Notes: generated by a model from the sequence alone, not told the origin. DNA of 35,235 nucleotides from an uncultured Clostridia bacterium (GCA_947567585.1 CANONE010000005.1:1-35235), one strand, 5' to 3'. Positions 23,868 to 33,049 are shown, counted from the first letter of the stretch. Made by a program: numbers and translations.

Positions 23868-26800
23868 TCAGTTTAATACAATTTCCGGCAGATCCTGGCC
23901 GCCGGGGCTGTTGGTCCATAGGGTCTGGGCTGTCAGGCGCTGGGGGCTGTTGGCGCTGTTGGGGTCGTCCTTGCGGTACATCTCCATCTGGACCTGGCTG
24001 GGCAGCAGGTTTACGCCGTCGCAATGGGTGGCGTCTTGAAGCGCCGCCTCCGCCTGCACGTCCGGCACGAAGATGAAGAGCCCGTCGCTGATATCGCTGA
24101 CCTTTTTGTTAGGCGGAATCTCCGCCAGCATAATACAATAGCCCGCCACATCCCGGACCTCTTCGGCGGTCTCCACAGTCTCCTTGCCGTTGGCGTCTAC
24201 GGCGGCTTTGGTCGTGGTAAACTTGCCTTTTAGCTTCAAAGAGCTGTAGTATGGATCTCCCCGGTAGTTGCCCACAATCACCAGCGTATCCTTTTTGATG
24301 ACGTCCCCGGCCCCGTCGCCATAGCGGAAATCGGCAGAGAGCTTTCCAGCAAAGCCTTCGGCGCCCTCCAGGAAGGAGACGTCGTCCCCGGCATAGCTGA
24401 TCAGCTGAATACCGCTGTCGCTGACCGTGGAGGGAATTCCGGTGATGGTGACGGAATCCGCGTCATAGGTCCAGATGCGGGTGTCCGTCTCATCCGTGCC
24501 GGGCTTGTTTAGGTAGCTGACATAGCTGACCCCGGCGCTGTAGGCCAGATTTCCCCGGCTAAAGTCCCCGGTTCTGGCGGTGATGGTCTTGCCCTCGTGG
24601 GCGACGGTAACCGTGTACGCCCCCTGGCTGGGAATGCCGTCTCCGCTGAGCTTAAAGCCGGAGACAGAGTTCTCTTCGTTAAACTGGAAGGTGACGCTGT
24701 CGCCTGTCCGGACTACCCGCTTATAGGCGGAGGCGGGAATGGTCTGGTCATAAGCCACCCGGACCTGGCCGGCCTGCTGGACGCCGCCCACCTGGTTGCC
24801 CAAGATATCATAGGTTTTTACCGCGTACTCAAAGGCCAGGTGGTTGCCGCTGCCGATAAAGTCGGTATACACCAGACCGTTATTCACCTGATCCCGGGTG
24901 ACAAAGGCAATTGCCTGGCCGTCCCGGAGGATCTCGTAGCCCAGGATATTCCGGTCCAGAGAGATATTGACCCGGACCTCCACCTCATTCTGGCTGCCGG
25001 GCTTGCGGACAGCGGAGAAGGTCTGGTTGGCAAAGCCCTTGGCGTCGTCCTCGTTGAGAAGCCGGGACCGGCGGCTCTGGTCGTTGATATACCAGATGGC
25101 CCGGGGCTCCTGCCCATATTTTGCGAGCTCCGCTTTTACCTCGTCCCGCAGGCGCATACCCCAGCGGGTGAAGAATTCCGTCAGATTTTTCCCGGCGGTG
25201 CCGCTGGCGGTGAGGGCTACCTTTTCATCATAGGTAAGGCCGGATATATTCTTGGGGATATAGGTCCCCGCTTTCCAGGCTTTAAAGAAGCTGTTGTAGA
25301 AAGCCATTGGCGCGCGGCCGTCGTCATAGGCCAGGTGCAGCTGCCAGTACATGCCCAGCTGTACAAAGACGTCGTTGGAAGCGCCGGGAGCTCCTTTTGC
25401 GGTCTTATTGAAAATAGCCGGGTACTTATTGCTGGCTTCCAGCCTGGAGGAAAGAGTGTTTTCCTTTCCGTCATAGGTCTGGACCATCAGGGAATAGATG
25501 TTGTTGGTAATTTCCGCCCGGCCCAGCTTGTCCATATTGTGGCCGATCTCGTGGGCAATGCCCCAGCCAAAGAGGCCGTTGTTGCCGCCCATCATCATGC
25601 TGACGGGCCTGCCGCCCACCATGCCGGCGCAGGAATTGTAGCCAATGCCGATATGGCTGCCCGCCGCGTACATAAAAGCGCCTGTGAACATCTGCATGCA
25701 CCGGATATTCTGGCGGGACTGCATATCGTTTTCGCTGTAGGTCTTGTCAATGCCCTGGGTGTACTTGCAGATGTGCATAAGGTCTTCCCAGGCCAAAACG
25801 GAGTTAAACACCACGCCGGTTTTAGAGGGCACCCCGGCGGGGCCGCTGTTCCACACCGCCAAGGCGGGCAGGGAGAGCAGCACGGTAGGGGTGGCAATCT
25901 CCGTAACGTTCAGGCAGTTTGCGGTCTTATTGGACTCATTGAGGCCGGCTTTGGACACATACCCCTCCAGCTCCGTGAGATAGCCTGAAATCGTATTCCG
26001 GCGGGCTTCCTCGGTCATACCATACCAGTTGGAAAGATCCAACACAGGGATATCCGCGGCCCTGCGCACATGCAGGCGGATATTCTCCGCCCCCGCGCCA
26101 GAGTAGGTCAAGTACAAGCTGCCGCCCCGGGGCGTGTTCTGGCTGCCGATCTTCGGAACAGTCAGGACATTCCTGCCGTTTTGCAGGGTTCCCATCTGGC
26201 TCAGCCAAGCGGAAGCCTCGGCGTTAAACTGAGAGGCGAATACCTTCACCCCAGCTCCCTGGGGAATACCCTCTGCATAAACGGTGATTTCATCCCCCGC
26301 CTTGGCCGCCACGCCCAAGGGCTGCAGCTCGCTGCCGCTCTGTTGGTAGGCGGCGCTGTCCGCCCCGGCGGAGCGGGACTCAATCCCCTCCACCATTACG
26401 CCGGAGCTCTGGCCCTCCAGAAGCTCCTCGGCCAGGTTCAGCTCGTCCAGAAGGGCGCCTACATGCAGGTAATACAGGCGCTCGTCTCCCTGCAAACGCT
26501 CCCTCAGCTGGGCAATCTTTGTCTTCGTTACCCCCGGCTTCAAAGCGGTGCGCAGATTATTGGCAAAGAGCGCGGCAATTTCGTCCGGCAGGCAGTGGGA
26601 GGGATCGTACTCCATAAACATTAGCTCAGAGCAGCTGACCAGGTTGTAAGCCGCCTGCTCCACCGCCACGCTGATCTGCTTCACGGACTTCACCGGGTCG
26701 AAGGGGAGAATAGCGAACTTGCAGGTGGGAACGGCGGACAGATTGGGAATATTGGGCCAGGTGAACACATCTCCGCCGGAGGTGCCTCCGTTGTTGTCCT

Positions 26801-28823
26801 GACCGCCCGCCTGGGGGTCGGGAACCAGGAGATGCCCGGGCTTTGTGAGATCCTCGCCGTCATACCAGACCTGGATGCTGTAGGCCCGCAGGTACCGGGG
26901 GTAATTGCCGTCCAGCCGGGGAGACCAAAGGGCGGCCTGGAGGTTCACCGGATTTTTAAAGGTGCAGATCACATGCTCGTTGCCATGCCAATTGCTGGCG
27001 GTCCAGTGGGTACGGTAGTCTCCGTCGATCATGTTTTCCGGTTTAAAAGGAGCGGAAGCGGTGTATTCCCCGGCGGCATAGTTTTTAGGCCAGGCCAGGC
27101 GGATGCTCTCGATCTCGCCGCTGTCCAGAAGTCCGGCCTTGGGCAGGCCCTCCGGCCGGCTATAATCCAGAGCCTTGGGCGTGCCCTCGGAAATCCGGGA
27201 GGGGCCGCTTTTACCCACCTCGTTGCCGGCTACCACATACACATGGTAGGCACAGCCGTTTTTCAGCCCCGTGATGGTGGTAGAGGTAGCGGTCAGCTGT
27301 CCGCCGGCCTGCCGGTATGTACCGGCGCCCTCTTTTTCCTTGTAGTACACCTCGTAGAAGGCAGCGGATTCCGCTTTCTTCCAGGAGACCCCCAGGGCCC
27401 CGTCCAGCTCGGTAAGGCTCACCATGTCCGGCGGCGAGGGGCGCTTGCTGGGCTGGGGGGTGGCGCAAACCGGGTCGCAGGGGTCCCCGGCCCAGTCCTT
27501 ATTGATGGGCGTCACTTGAAAATAGTAGGTTTTCAAATTTTCCAGCCCCGTCACTGTGGCGTAGGGCACCGTTACCTCCAAGGACTGAGCGGCGGCCTCG
27601 GCCCCTTCCTGCCAATAGCTGACCCGGTAGCCGGTGATATTGGGCAGCACCCGCCACTTCAGGCTGACGCTCTCGCTGCCAGGGGTAGCGGCAAGGCCCT
27701 TCACCTGGCGGTTGACGGCGGGGTTTTCAGGAATGATATCCTTCAAAAACTGGATGGACTCCACAGAAACCACGCCGCTTTCCGTGCGCTGGACGGTAAT
27801 GGTAATCTTTTTCACCGGTTCCCGCTTGCCCAGGGTCACGGTGATGGTCCGCTTGCCCTCTGCCCGGCCAATAGCATATACGCCGGCGGGCAGGGGAGAG
27901 AACAGCTCCAGTTCCTCGGTGGAGCCGTCTTCATATTCTACCGTGGCTTTACCGGACTCAATTCCGCCGTTTTCCGGGGTCACGATGGTCATCTGCCCCA
28001 TTTCCGTGGGCGCGGTAAAGGGAATGGGGATATCTATGGTATCGCCGGTAAAGGCCAGCGTAGCTCCGTTCCCGCTAGGCGTAAACAGGTCCGCAAGGCT
28101 TCCGGCGGCCACCTGCACGCTGGCGGCCAAAGCCTCTATGTCCACCAGGGGGGCCAGCATGGCGCCGTCCGCCAGCTGAGCCTCGCCCACAGCGCCAATG
28201 CTGCTGTTGACATAGGCCAGGTCCGCCGCGTCGATCTTCTCGTCCCCGTTAAAATCGTAGGTAGGAAAGAGGGCCCGGTCTGTGGAGGCCAGGTTTCGGG
28301 CCAGCATCTCCCGGTCGGCGGCGTCCACTTTGCCGTCGGAATTTATGTCGCCCAGGGTAAAGGTGGCGTCTCCCGTGCCCAGCACCACATTTCGAGAGTA
28401 ATCCCGCAGTTCCAGCCGCTGGGTATAAGCCTTATAGCCAAGCCCGGAAAAGGACAGGCTGTAATTCCCCTGGGGCAGTCCGCCCACCGTAAGGGCCAGG
28501 GACCGGGGCCAGCCGGTGGCGTCCTGGCCCCCATCGGCGTTCTTGGCTTCCAGCCGCGCTTCAAATCCGCCTAGGCTGGCGGTTTCCAGATTCCAGAGGT
28601 CCGCCGCTCCCAGCGGCTCCCCCTCTCTGGAAAGCTCTACCCGGACATTGTGGTCCTGTAAAGCGGAGAGGGGCTGGGCATAGTCCAGCCGGAGCGTGGC
28701 CTTAATCTCCCCGGTGGGGCCCAGGGCGCTCTGGGCGGCGTCCTGGGCCGCCCGGGCGGGCAGGCCAGGCAGCAGCAGGGCTCCGGCCAGCAGGGCGGAA
28801 AAAATGCGTCTGCGGGTTTTCAT
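23868..28823 (-). CDS. Secreted M60-like (enhancin/mucinase-type) metalloprotease with dockerin, FN3 and discoidin domains
   Basis: 1651 aa. A signal peptide (1-25, cut near ARAAQ) leads to a beta-rich N-domain and a type I dockerin (about 155-212) with two calcium-loop repeats (DINSDGKVDAADREML, DFNGDEKIDAADLAYV). FN3 modules lie at about 372-455 and 462-548, and an F5/8-type C (discoidin) carbohydrate-binding module at about 575-740 (MIDGDYRTHWTAS). The M60-like catalytic region covers about 830-1200: zinc motif GIAHEIGHNM with His1091, Glu1092 and His1095, and the third ligand candidate Glu1104, fitting HExxHx(8,28)E. A C-terminal FN3-like part and a long beta-rich tail follow. The M60 family cleaves mucins and other O-glycoproteins. 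There is no SLH or LPXTG motif, so surface retention would rely on the dockerin. Confidence 0.93.
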   Translation of the reverse strand: MKTRRRIFSALLAGALLLPGLPARAAQDAAQSALGPTGEIKATLRLDYAQPLSALQDHNVRVELSREGEPLGAADLWNLETASLGGFEARLEAKNADGGQDATGWPRSLALTVGGLPQGNYSLSFSGLGYKAYTQRLELRDYSRNVVLGTGDATFTLGDINSDGKVDAADREMLARNLASTDRALFPTYDFNGDEKIDAADLAYVNSSIGAVGEAQLADGAMLAPLVDIEALAASVQVAAGSLADLFTPSGNGATLAFTGDTIDIPIPFTAPTEMGQMTIVTPENGGIESGKATVEYEDGSTEELELFSPLPAGVYAIGRAEGKRTITVTLGKREPVKKITITVQRTESGVVSVESIQFLKDIIPENPAVNRQVKGLAATPGSESVSLKWRVLPNITGYRVSYWQEGAEAAAQSLEVTVPYATVTGLENLKTYYFQVTPINKDWAGDPCDPVCATPQPSKRPSPPDMVSLTELDGALGVSWKKAESAAFYEVYYKEKEGAGTYRQAGGQLTATSTTITGLKNGCAYHVYVVAGNEVGKSGPSRISEGTPKALDYSRPEGLPKAGLLDSGEIESIRLAWPKNYAAGEYTASAPFKPENMIDGDYRTHWTASNWHGNEHVICTFKNPVNLQAALWSPRLDGNYPRYLRAYSIQVWYDGEDLTKPGHLLVPDPQAGGQDNNGGTSGGDVFTWPNIPNLSAVPTCKFAILPFDPVKSVKQISVAVEQAAYNLVSCSELMFMEYDPSHCLPDEIAALFANNLRTALKPGVTKTKIAQLRERLQGDERLYYLHVGALLDELNLAEELLEGQSSGVMVEGIESRSAGADSAAYQQSGSELQPLGVAAKAGDEITVYAEGIPQGAGVKVFASQFNAEASAWLSQMGTLQNGRNVLTVPKIGSQNTPRGGSLYLTYSGAGAENIRLHVRRAADIPVLDLSNWYGMTEEARRNTISGYLTELEGYVSKAGLNESNKTANCLNVTEIATPTVLLSLPALAVWNSGPAGVPSKTGVVFNSVLAWEDLMHICKYTQGIDKTYSENDMQSRQNIRCMQMFTGAFMYAAGSHIGIGYNSCAGMVGGRPVSMMMGGNNGLFGWGIAHEIGHNMDKLGRAEITNNIYSLMVQTYDGKENTLSSRLEASNKYPAIFNKTAKGAPGASNDVFVQLGMYWQLHLAYDDGRAPMAFYNSFFKAWKAGTYIPKNISGLTYDEKVALTASGTAGKNLTEFFTRWGMRLRDEVKAELAKYGQEPRAIWYINDQSRRSRLLNEDDAKGFANQTFSAVRKPGSQNEVEVRVNISLDRNILGYEILRDGQAIAFVTRDQVNNGLVYTDFIGSGNHLAFEYAVKTYDILGNQVGGVQQAGQVRVAYDQTIPASAYKRVVRTGDSVTFQFNEENSVSGFKLSGDGIPSQGAYTVTVAHEGKTITARTGDFSRGNLAYSAGVSYVSYLNKPGTDETDTRIWTYDADSVTITGIPSTVSDSGIQLISYAGDDVSFLEGAEGFAGKLSADFRYGDGAGDVIKKDTLVIVGNYRGDPYYSSLKLKGKFTTTKAAVDANGKETVETAEEVRDVAGYCIMLAEIPPNKKVSDISDGLFIFVPDVQAEAALQDATHCDGVNLLPSQVQMEMYRKDDPNSANSPQRLTAQTLWTNSPGGQDLPEIVLN

Positions 28824-28856
28824 CGTATCAAGTCTCCTTCCGTGGGGCTTTCTAAA

Positions 28857-28930
28857 GACCTTGGGGACTTTGTCCCCAAGCCCCTACCACTTTTGTAAAA
28901 GTGGACAAAACTTTTTCTGAAAATTGTTTT
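28857..28930 (+). repeat. Double-hairpin repeat, copy f, in the M60 protease leader
   Basis: CTTGGGGAC-TTT-GTCCCCAAG (28860-28880), CCACTTTT-GT-AAAAGTGG (28887-28904), then ACAAAACTTTTTCTG. It is the most regular copy and lies between the M60 promoter and start codon. Confidence 0.75.
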
Positions 28931-28997
28931 GGGGCTATGCCGGCGGCGGTGTTTTGGGTGGGCCGGGGCGGCGGGCGGGTCTTGGACAGTATGATTT

Positions 28998-29026
28998 ATT
29001 ATATCAACTTCCAGGGGGGCTGGCAA
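28998..29026 (-). promoter_or_regulatory. Sigma-A-type promoter of the M60/SLH operon
   Basis: On the minus strand TTGCCA (29026-29021), a 17-bp spacer and TATAAT (29003-28998). The start codon is at 28823, so the mRNA leader is about 165 nt and contains repeat copy f. Confidence 0.7.
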
Positions 29027-29084
29027 GGGATTTTCGGAAATTTTTGTCAGATTATGTAAATCTGTGCTGGGGTGGAAAAGGGCG

Positions 29085-29118
29085 CAAGAGGACGCGCCGC
29101 TGCCGGCGCGTCCTCTTG
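29085..29118 (-). terminator. Strong hairpin after the anti-sigma gene
   Basis: A 14-bp perfect stem (29085-29098 with 29105-29118) and a 6-base loop, 38 bases past the anti-sigma stop. The minus-strand tail (CGCCCTTTTCC) is only partly T-rich; the plus-strand tail is GTTTTG. It separates sigma/anti-sigma transcription from the M60 promoter. Confidence 0.6.
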
Positions 29119-29156
29119 TTTTGAAACCATATTCTGTATTGGCTGTGTTGCATTTT

Positions 29157-32100
29157 TTAGCTTTTCGCTATCTCTTCCGCCAGGTTTACGCCGGATTCTC
29201 CCGTGTCTGCCCGAAGGACTTTCCAGGAGCTGCCCGTCTTTTTCAGGATGAACAGCTGGGAATAGGTGAACCAGCCCTCGCCCTCAAAGAACACGGTGTT
29301 CCCTGGGCCGTCCTGTGCGCCGCTGTGGACCACTCGCGCCGAGACTAGAGCCCCGCCGCCATTTGAGGTAGCCTCTATCAGCCGCAGAGATTTGATAAAG
29401 AATCCGTCATCCTGAAAGTTCTGTTTTTCCTGTACCCACTGGCTCACAGCGGCCAGCATGGGCTCCTTCCAGGCGGATTCCCCGCCCAGCAGCTCGGACT
29501 GCCCGGCTACCGAGTCTACCATGGGGAAGCTTACTTCCAGGGACGCGGCGTTGGCCATGTTTTGCAGGTTCGCGAGGAACTTATACACCTGGGCGGAGGT
29601 GGCTTGCGGTTGGATGGAGGCTTTGGCCATCATCCCGCCCCACTGGAACTGGAAGATATCATAGTTCTTTCCATCCTGCTGCATAGTAGGCATATCCTCC
29701 CGGGCCATATAGAGTTCTATATCCTCCTGGGTCAGGTACCCAAGCCTTCCGGCGCAGGGGTCTTCGCCATCCCGGGGGAAGTCACCTACAATCTGGTCGT
29801 CCCCATAAATATAGTTGGCGTAGCCGGTGGTGTAGTGCAGAGTAAGCTCGCCTAAGGGGGGCTGGCCATCGCTGTAGTAGAGATCATTGAGCTTTTTCCA
29901 CAGCGCCTGCCGGTTCTCCACGGCGGTTTCCCGGGCTATCCGCTGGGAGAACTGCATCTCGTAGACAATGGTTTGAATATACATGTCGATTTCCTGGGTA
30001 GACGCGCCGGGCTTCAGGCCGATCACCACGTTGGTGAAGTCCCGCTCCAGCACCAGCTTGTCGCCCCCGCAGTGCTCCTGGATATACTGGTCCCGCTCCA
30101 CCTGGCCGGTAATCTCCCGATACTCATTGACGTCAAATATCTGGGTCCATTCCGTATCGCTGAGCCAGCGCAGGTCGCTGGAGACAAACCACTCTATGCT
30201 CTGTACCAGCTTGCCGGGGTCTTTGGCCAGAGTAAAGGTGGCGCGTACATCCTCTTGGGCGCCGTCCGGGCGCTTCTCTGTAGTGAGCTCCGCGCCCAGG
30301 ATCTCCGGGGTAAAGCTGTTTTCCTCCGTGTCGTGGACAAAGTCGCACCGTCCCGCTCCCTCGGCCATCTCAAGGATTTCCCCGGCAGTCAGCGTAGTGG
30401 TCTCATAGGTTGTGCCCTGGTCCCGGGGGAAGGCGAGCCCCATGCCCTGAATTTCTGCGGCCACGGTGAACATCAGGTCTGGGTCGGCGTCGGCCATGCC
30501 CATCAGCACATACCAGTTGTCCTCGCTCTGGAAGCCCAAGAGCTTCGCCTGGCCCTCTCCGCCGCCCACGGCAAAGTAATCATAACCAGGATCCTGGGTG
30601 TGGGTCAGCGTCATACCGGACTTCTTCCCCTCCCGAAGCAGAGGAGAGAAATTGTCCACGCCCGGGCCCATGGCCAGCATAAAGGTCTTGCCGCCATCGG
30701 GGTTATGGCCGGGAACAAAGGTGATCACCGTCTTTTCCAGAGAGCTCCCCTCAAAGTAGCCCTTGCATCCAATCGTCTCCCAGGGCCCGGGTATCTCTAC
30801 CTTCTGTTCTACAAATTGATCGTCCAAATACCTGCTAAAGTACACTTCCTCCGTGCGGTTAGGAGGCAGGAAGTAATCCCCTGCGGCATAGGAGCTTACC
30901 CCGGTGCTGGTGTGGGCGAAAAGCTGTGTCCCCTTGGCCACGCTGGAAAGCTCCTGCTCCACAAACGCGCCGCCCCGCTGTCCCATCTCCTCCTGCAGGA
31001 AGGTGAACAAGCTCCACATATCTCCGGCGGTGTCAGCGGTGCTCTGGTATTCGGCGTAGACCAGCAGGCCGTCCCAGTCAAAGGCGAACATCTTGCACAT
31101 GTCCTTTTCGTGGGCCGCTACAAAGTCCCGCACCTGCTCCTCTGTAATATCGTACAGGTCGCCTATATGGCGGGCATACACATATCCGCCGATGCGGCAG
31201 CTCCTGATACTCAGGTTTGCCCTCCTGGTTTTGTCCACAATCCAACATTTCAGCAGCGTGTCGGGATTACTCTGATATTCCACGCCATGATTCATGGTAT
31301 TGCCGTGCTCGTCAAAGGCCCCCACTTCTATGCTTGAACGCACGCCCCACCGGGGATCCTCCACAAAATAGGGGGCCAGCTCTTCCGGGATCTCTCCAAT
31401 ATCTCGAGACGTGCTCTCCGGGAAAAACTGAATATCCAGGCTGTCCAGGTCGATGGGGTTCTCCCAGAAGAAGTCCAGCGCGATAATAATCTCTTCCAGC
31501 GTGGTGTCCGCTGTGGCGGCAATCCGGGTCCAGATTCCGTCCTTTTGATACCACAAAGCCTTTTCAAAGCCCTCCTGCCCAATGGCGCGGATTTCCACTC
31601 CCTCCCGGACGGTAATGGTCTCACCCTGGCTGGACTCTACATACTCTTCAAACTCGGGCCATTCCCCCCGCTCCTTAGAGCCGGCGATGAAAAACCGGAG
31701 CGCGCGGTGGTCGCGGGTTTCCAGGCCCCAGTCTATCCGGTACTCCTGGGCCTTCTCCTGGCTGTCGAAGAGAACGCTTCCCACGGTGTTCTGGTAAAGA
31801 TAGGGGAACTCTTCGGCGTCATCCGAAACCGCAAGGCTGGGCGCGGCGTAGCGGAGGTCCTCTAAGGAAATGGGGAAGGGCTGTCCGCTGCCAATAGCGC
31901 AGAAGCCGGGGTCATAATTCCGCCAGTCGCCCTCATCCATCAGGGTGAACGCATATCCATCCTCTTGGCCTTCCTTCGGGTGATTCACCCCCCCGGGCAG
32001 GTAGATCCCCACCTCTCCCTGGGTCTCTATGGGATTATGCTGAAAGTATTCCTCCGGCTTCATGTCCTGGCGCCAGTCCTGATAGTGGGCGTAGGCGCTG

Positions 32101-32396
32101 GGGGTATCGCCGCTTTTCGCCGTCTCCAGGAAGCCCGCGTTGCGGGTCAGGAAAACCGGCAGCAGCAGCGCGCACACGCACAGGGCCGCAGCCGCCAGCC
32201 CGCCGATGCCAAACCGCCGGGGGGGACGGCTCTCCTGGGGCGTCTCCACGGTTTCAGGCGGCTTTCCCTTTGAAAAAACAGGCAGGCTGCGCAGTTTATT
32301 CCAGGCGCCGGCCCGCTTTACCGGTTCCCGGCCCGCCGCTTCGATCAGCTCGGGGTCCAATAGTTCCAGCTTGTCTAAGAATTCGCTGCCTCTCAT
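29157..32396 (-). CDS. Giant membrane anti-sigma-like protein paired with an ECF sigma factor
   Basis: 1079 aa. A cytoplasmic N-terminus of ~60 residues (MRGSEFLDKLELLDPELIEAA) could bind sigma. One membrane helix (about 62-84) and ~995 predicted extracytoplasmic residues follow. The outer part shows five recurrences of a W/strand, acidic or threonine turn, then amphipathic helix unit (about 286-310, 438-467, 624-651, 786-815, 914-947; for example GIWTRIAATADTTLEEIIIA). This resembles the DUF4367-like ending of many clostridial anti-sigma proteins. ATG 32396 overlaps the sigma stop (ATGA) after GGAGGG, so translation is coupled. The anti-sigma role is inferred from architecture and position; the ligand is unknown. 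Typical anti-sigma proteins are 200-500 aa, so this one is unusually large. Confidence 0.75.
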   Translation of the reverse strand: MRGSEFLDKLELLDPELIEAAGREPVKRAGAWNKLRSLPVFSKGKPPETVETPQESRPPRRFGIGGLAAAALCVCALLLPVFLTRNAGFLETAKSGDTPSAYAHYQDWRQDMKPEEYFQHNPIETQGEVGIYLPGGVNHPKEGQEDGYAFTLMDEGDWRNYDPGFCAIGSGQPFPISLEDLRYAAPSLAVSDDAEEFPYLYQNTVGSVLFDSQEKAQEYRIDWGLETRDHRALRFFIAGSKERGEWPEFEEYVESSQGETITVREGVEIRAIGQEGFEKALWYQKDGIWTRIAATADTTLEEIIIALDFFWENPIDLDSLDIQFFPESTSRDIGEIPEELAPYFVEDPRWGVRSSIEVGAFDEHGNTMNHGVEYQSNPDTLLKCWIVDKTRRANLSIRSCRIGGYVYARHIGDLYDITEEQVRDFVAAHEKDMCKMFAFDWDGLLVYAEYQSTADTAGDMWSLFTFLQEEMGQRGGAFVEQELSSVAKGTQLFAHTSTGVSSYAAGDYFLPPNRTEEVYFSRYLDDQFVEQKVEIPGPWETIGCKGYFEGSSLEKTVITFVPGHNPDGGKTFMLAMGPGVDNFSPLLREGKKSGMTLTHTQDPGYDYFAVGGGEGQAKLLGFQSEDNWYVLMGMADADPDLMFTVAAEIQGMGLAFPRDQGTTYETTTLTAGEILEMAEGAGRCDFVHDTEENSFTPEILGAELTTEKRPDGAQEDVRATFTLAKDPGKLVQSIEWFVSSDLRWLSDTEWTQIFDVNEYREITGQVERDQYIQEHCGGDKLVLERDFTNVVIGLKPGASTQEIDMYIQTIVYEMQFSQRIARETAVENRQALWKKLNDLYYSDGQPPLGELTLHYTTGYANYIYGDDQIVGDFPRDGEDPCAGRLGYLTQEDIELYMAREDMPTMQQDGKNYDIFQFQWGGMMAKASIQPQATSAQVYKFLANLQNMANAASLEVSFPMVDSVAGQSELLGGESAWKEPMLAAVSQWVQEKQNFQDDGFFIKSLRLIEATSNGGGALVSARVVHSGAQDGPGNTVFFEGEGWFTYSQLFILKKTGSSWKVLRADTGESGVNLAEEIAKS

Positions 32397-33049
32397 AACT
32401 GGTATCCCTCCTTAATAAGGTATTCCTTTAATTCTTCCCGCACCCGGAATAAGGTGGTCTTCACCTTGCTCTGCGTGACGCCGAAGCGTTTGGCCACTAC
32501 AGCCACCGGGTCCAGGTACCAGTACCGGCGAATAAACATATTCCGCCGCTCCTCCGGCTGGCTTCTGAGAAAATCTCCCACCGCCTGGGCTAAGAGCACG
32601 CCGTCTACCTGGCCCTGGGCGTCGCTGGGGTCCGGAATGCACTGTTCCATTTCCCGGGTCAGCTGGCTCAGAGGCGCGCCGCGCTTTTTCCGGCCCCGAT
32701 GGCGGCACACATCCAGCGCCAGGTGCCGGGTGATCTTTGCCAGAAACGGAAACAGATAGCCTCTGGGCTCATGGGGCGGGATGGAGTTCCACGCCTGCAG
32801 ATAGGCGTCGTTCTCGCATTCCTCGGCGGCGCTGGGGTCATGAAGCACCCCGTTGGCCAAGGCCCGCAGCCGCGGGCCGTACTTCTCCGCCGTCTCTGTC
32901 AGGGCGGACTGGTCCCGGGCAATAAACAGCTCCACAATTGCATCGTCTTCCATAGGCGGACTTCCTTTCCAGGTCTCGGGTTTCTCCTCCGGCAAAGCCG
33001 CTGCCGCGCCAAATCCGGAGATCTCCGCATGTATCTTTTCCATAATCAT
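32393..33049 (-). CDS. ECF-type RNA polymerase sigma factor
   Basis: 218 aa from ATG 33049. Region 2 (ALTETAEKYGPRLRALANGVLHD, EECENDAYLQAWNSIPP, GYLFPFLAKITRHLALDVCRHR) and region 4 (LRSQPEERRNMFIRRYWYL, VAKRFGVTQSKVKTTLFRVREELKEYL) are joined by a short linker, without region 3, as in ECF sigma factors. Two starts have good sites: ATG 33049/33043 behind AAAGGAG, and ATG 32953 behind GGAAAGGAAG, which would remove a 32-residue non-conserved N-terminus. It is coupled to the anti-sigma gene by ATGA overlap. A GTAACC-N16-CGCTAT sequence upstream fits autoregulation. Confidence 0.92.
   Translation of the reverse strand: MIMEKIHAEISGFGAAAALPEEKPETWKGSPPMEDDAIVELFIARDQSALTETAEKYGPRLRALANGVLHDPSAAEECENDAYLQAWNSIPPHEPRGYLFPFLAKITRHLALDVCRHRGRKKRGAPLSQLTREMEQCIPDPSDAQGQVDGVLLAQAVGDFLRSQPEERRNMFIRRYWYLDPVAVVAKRFGVTQSKVKTTLFRVREELKEYLIKEGYQL

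Noticed and set aside
26832..28574. Long plus-strand open frames opposite the M60 protease and anti-sigma genes (also 24597-25988 and 29973-31337)
   Set aside because: Low-complexity Gly/His/Gln-rich translations with no domains; they are shadows of high-GC minus-strand genes.
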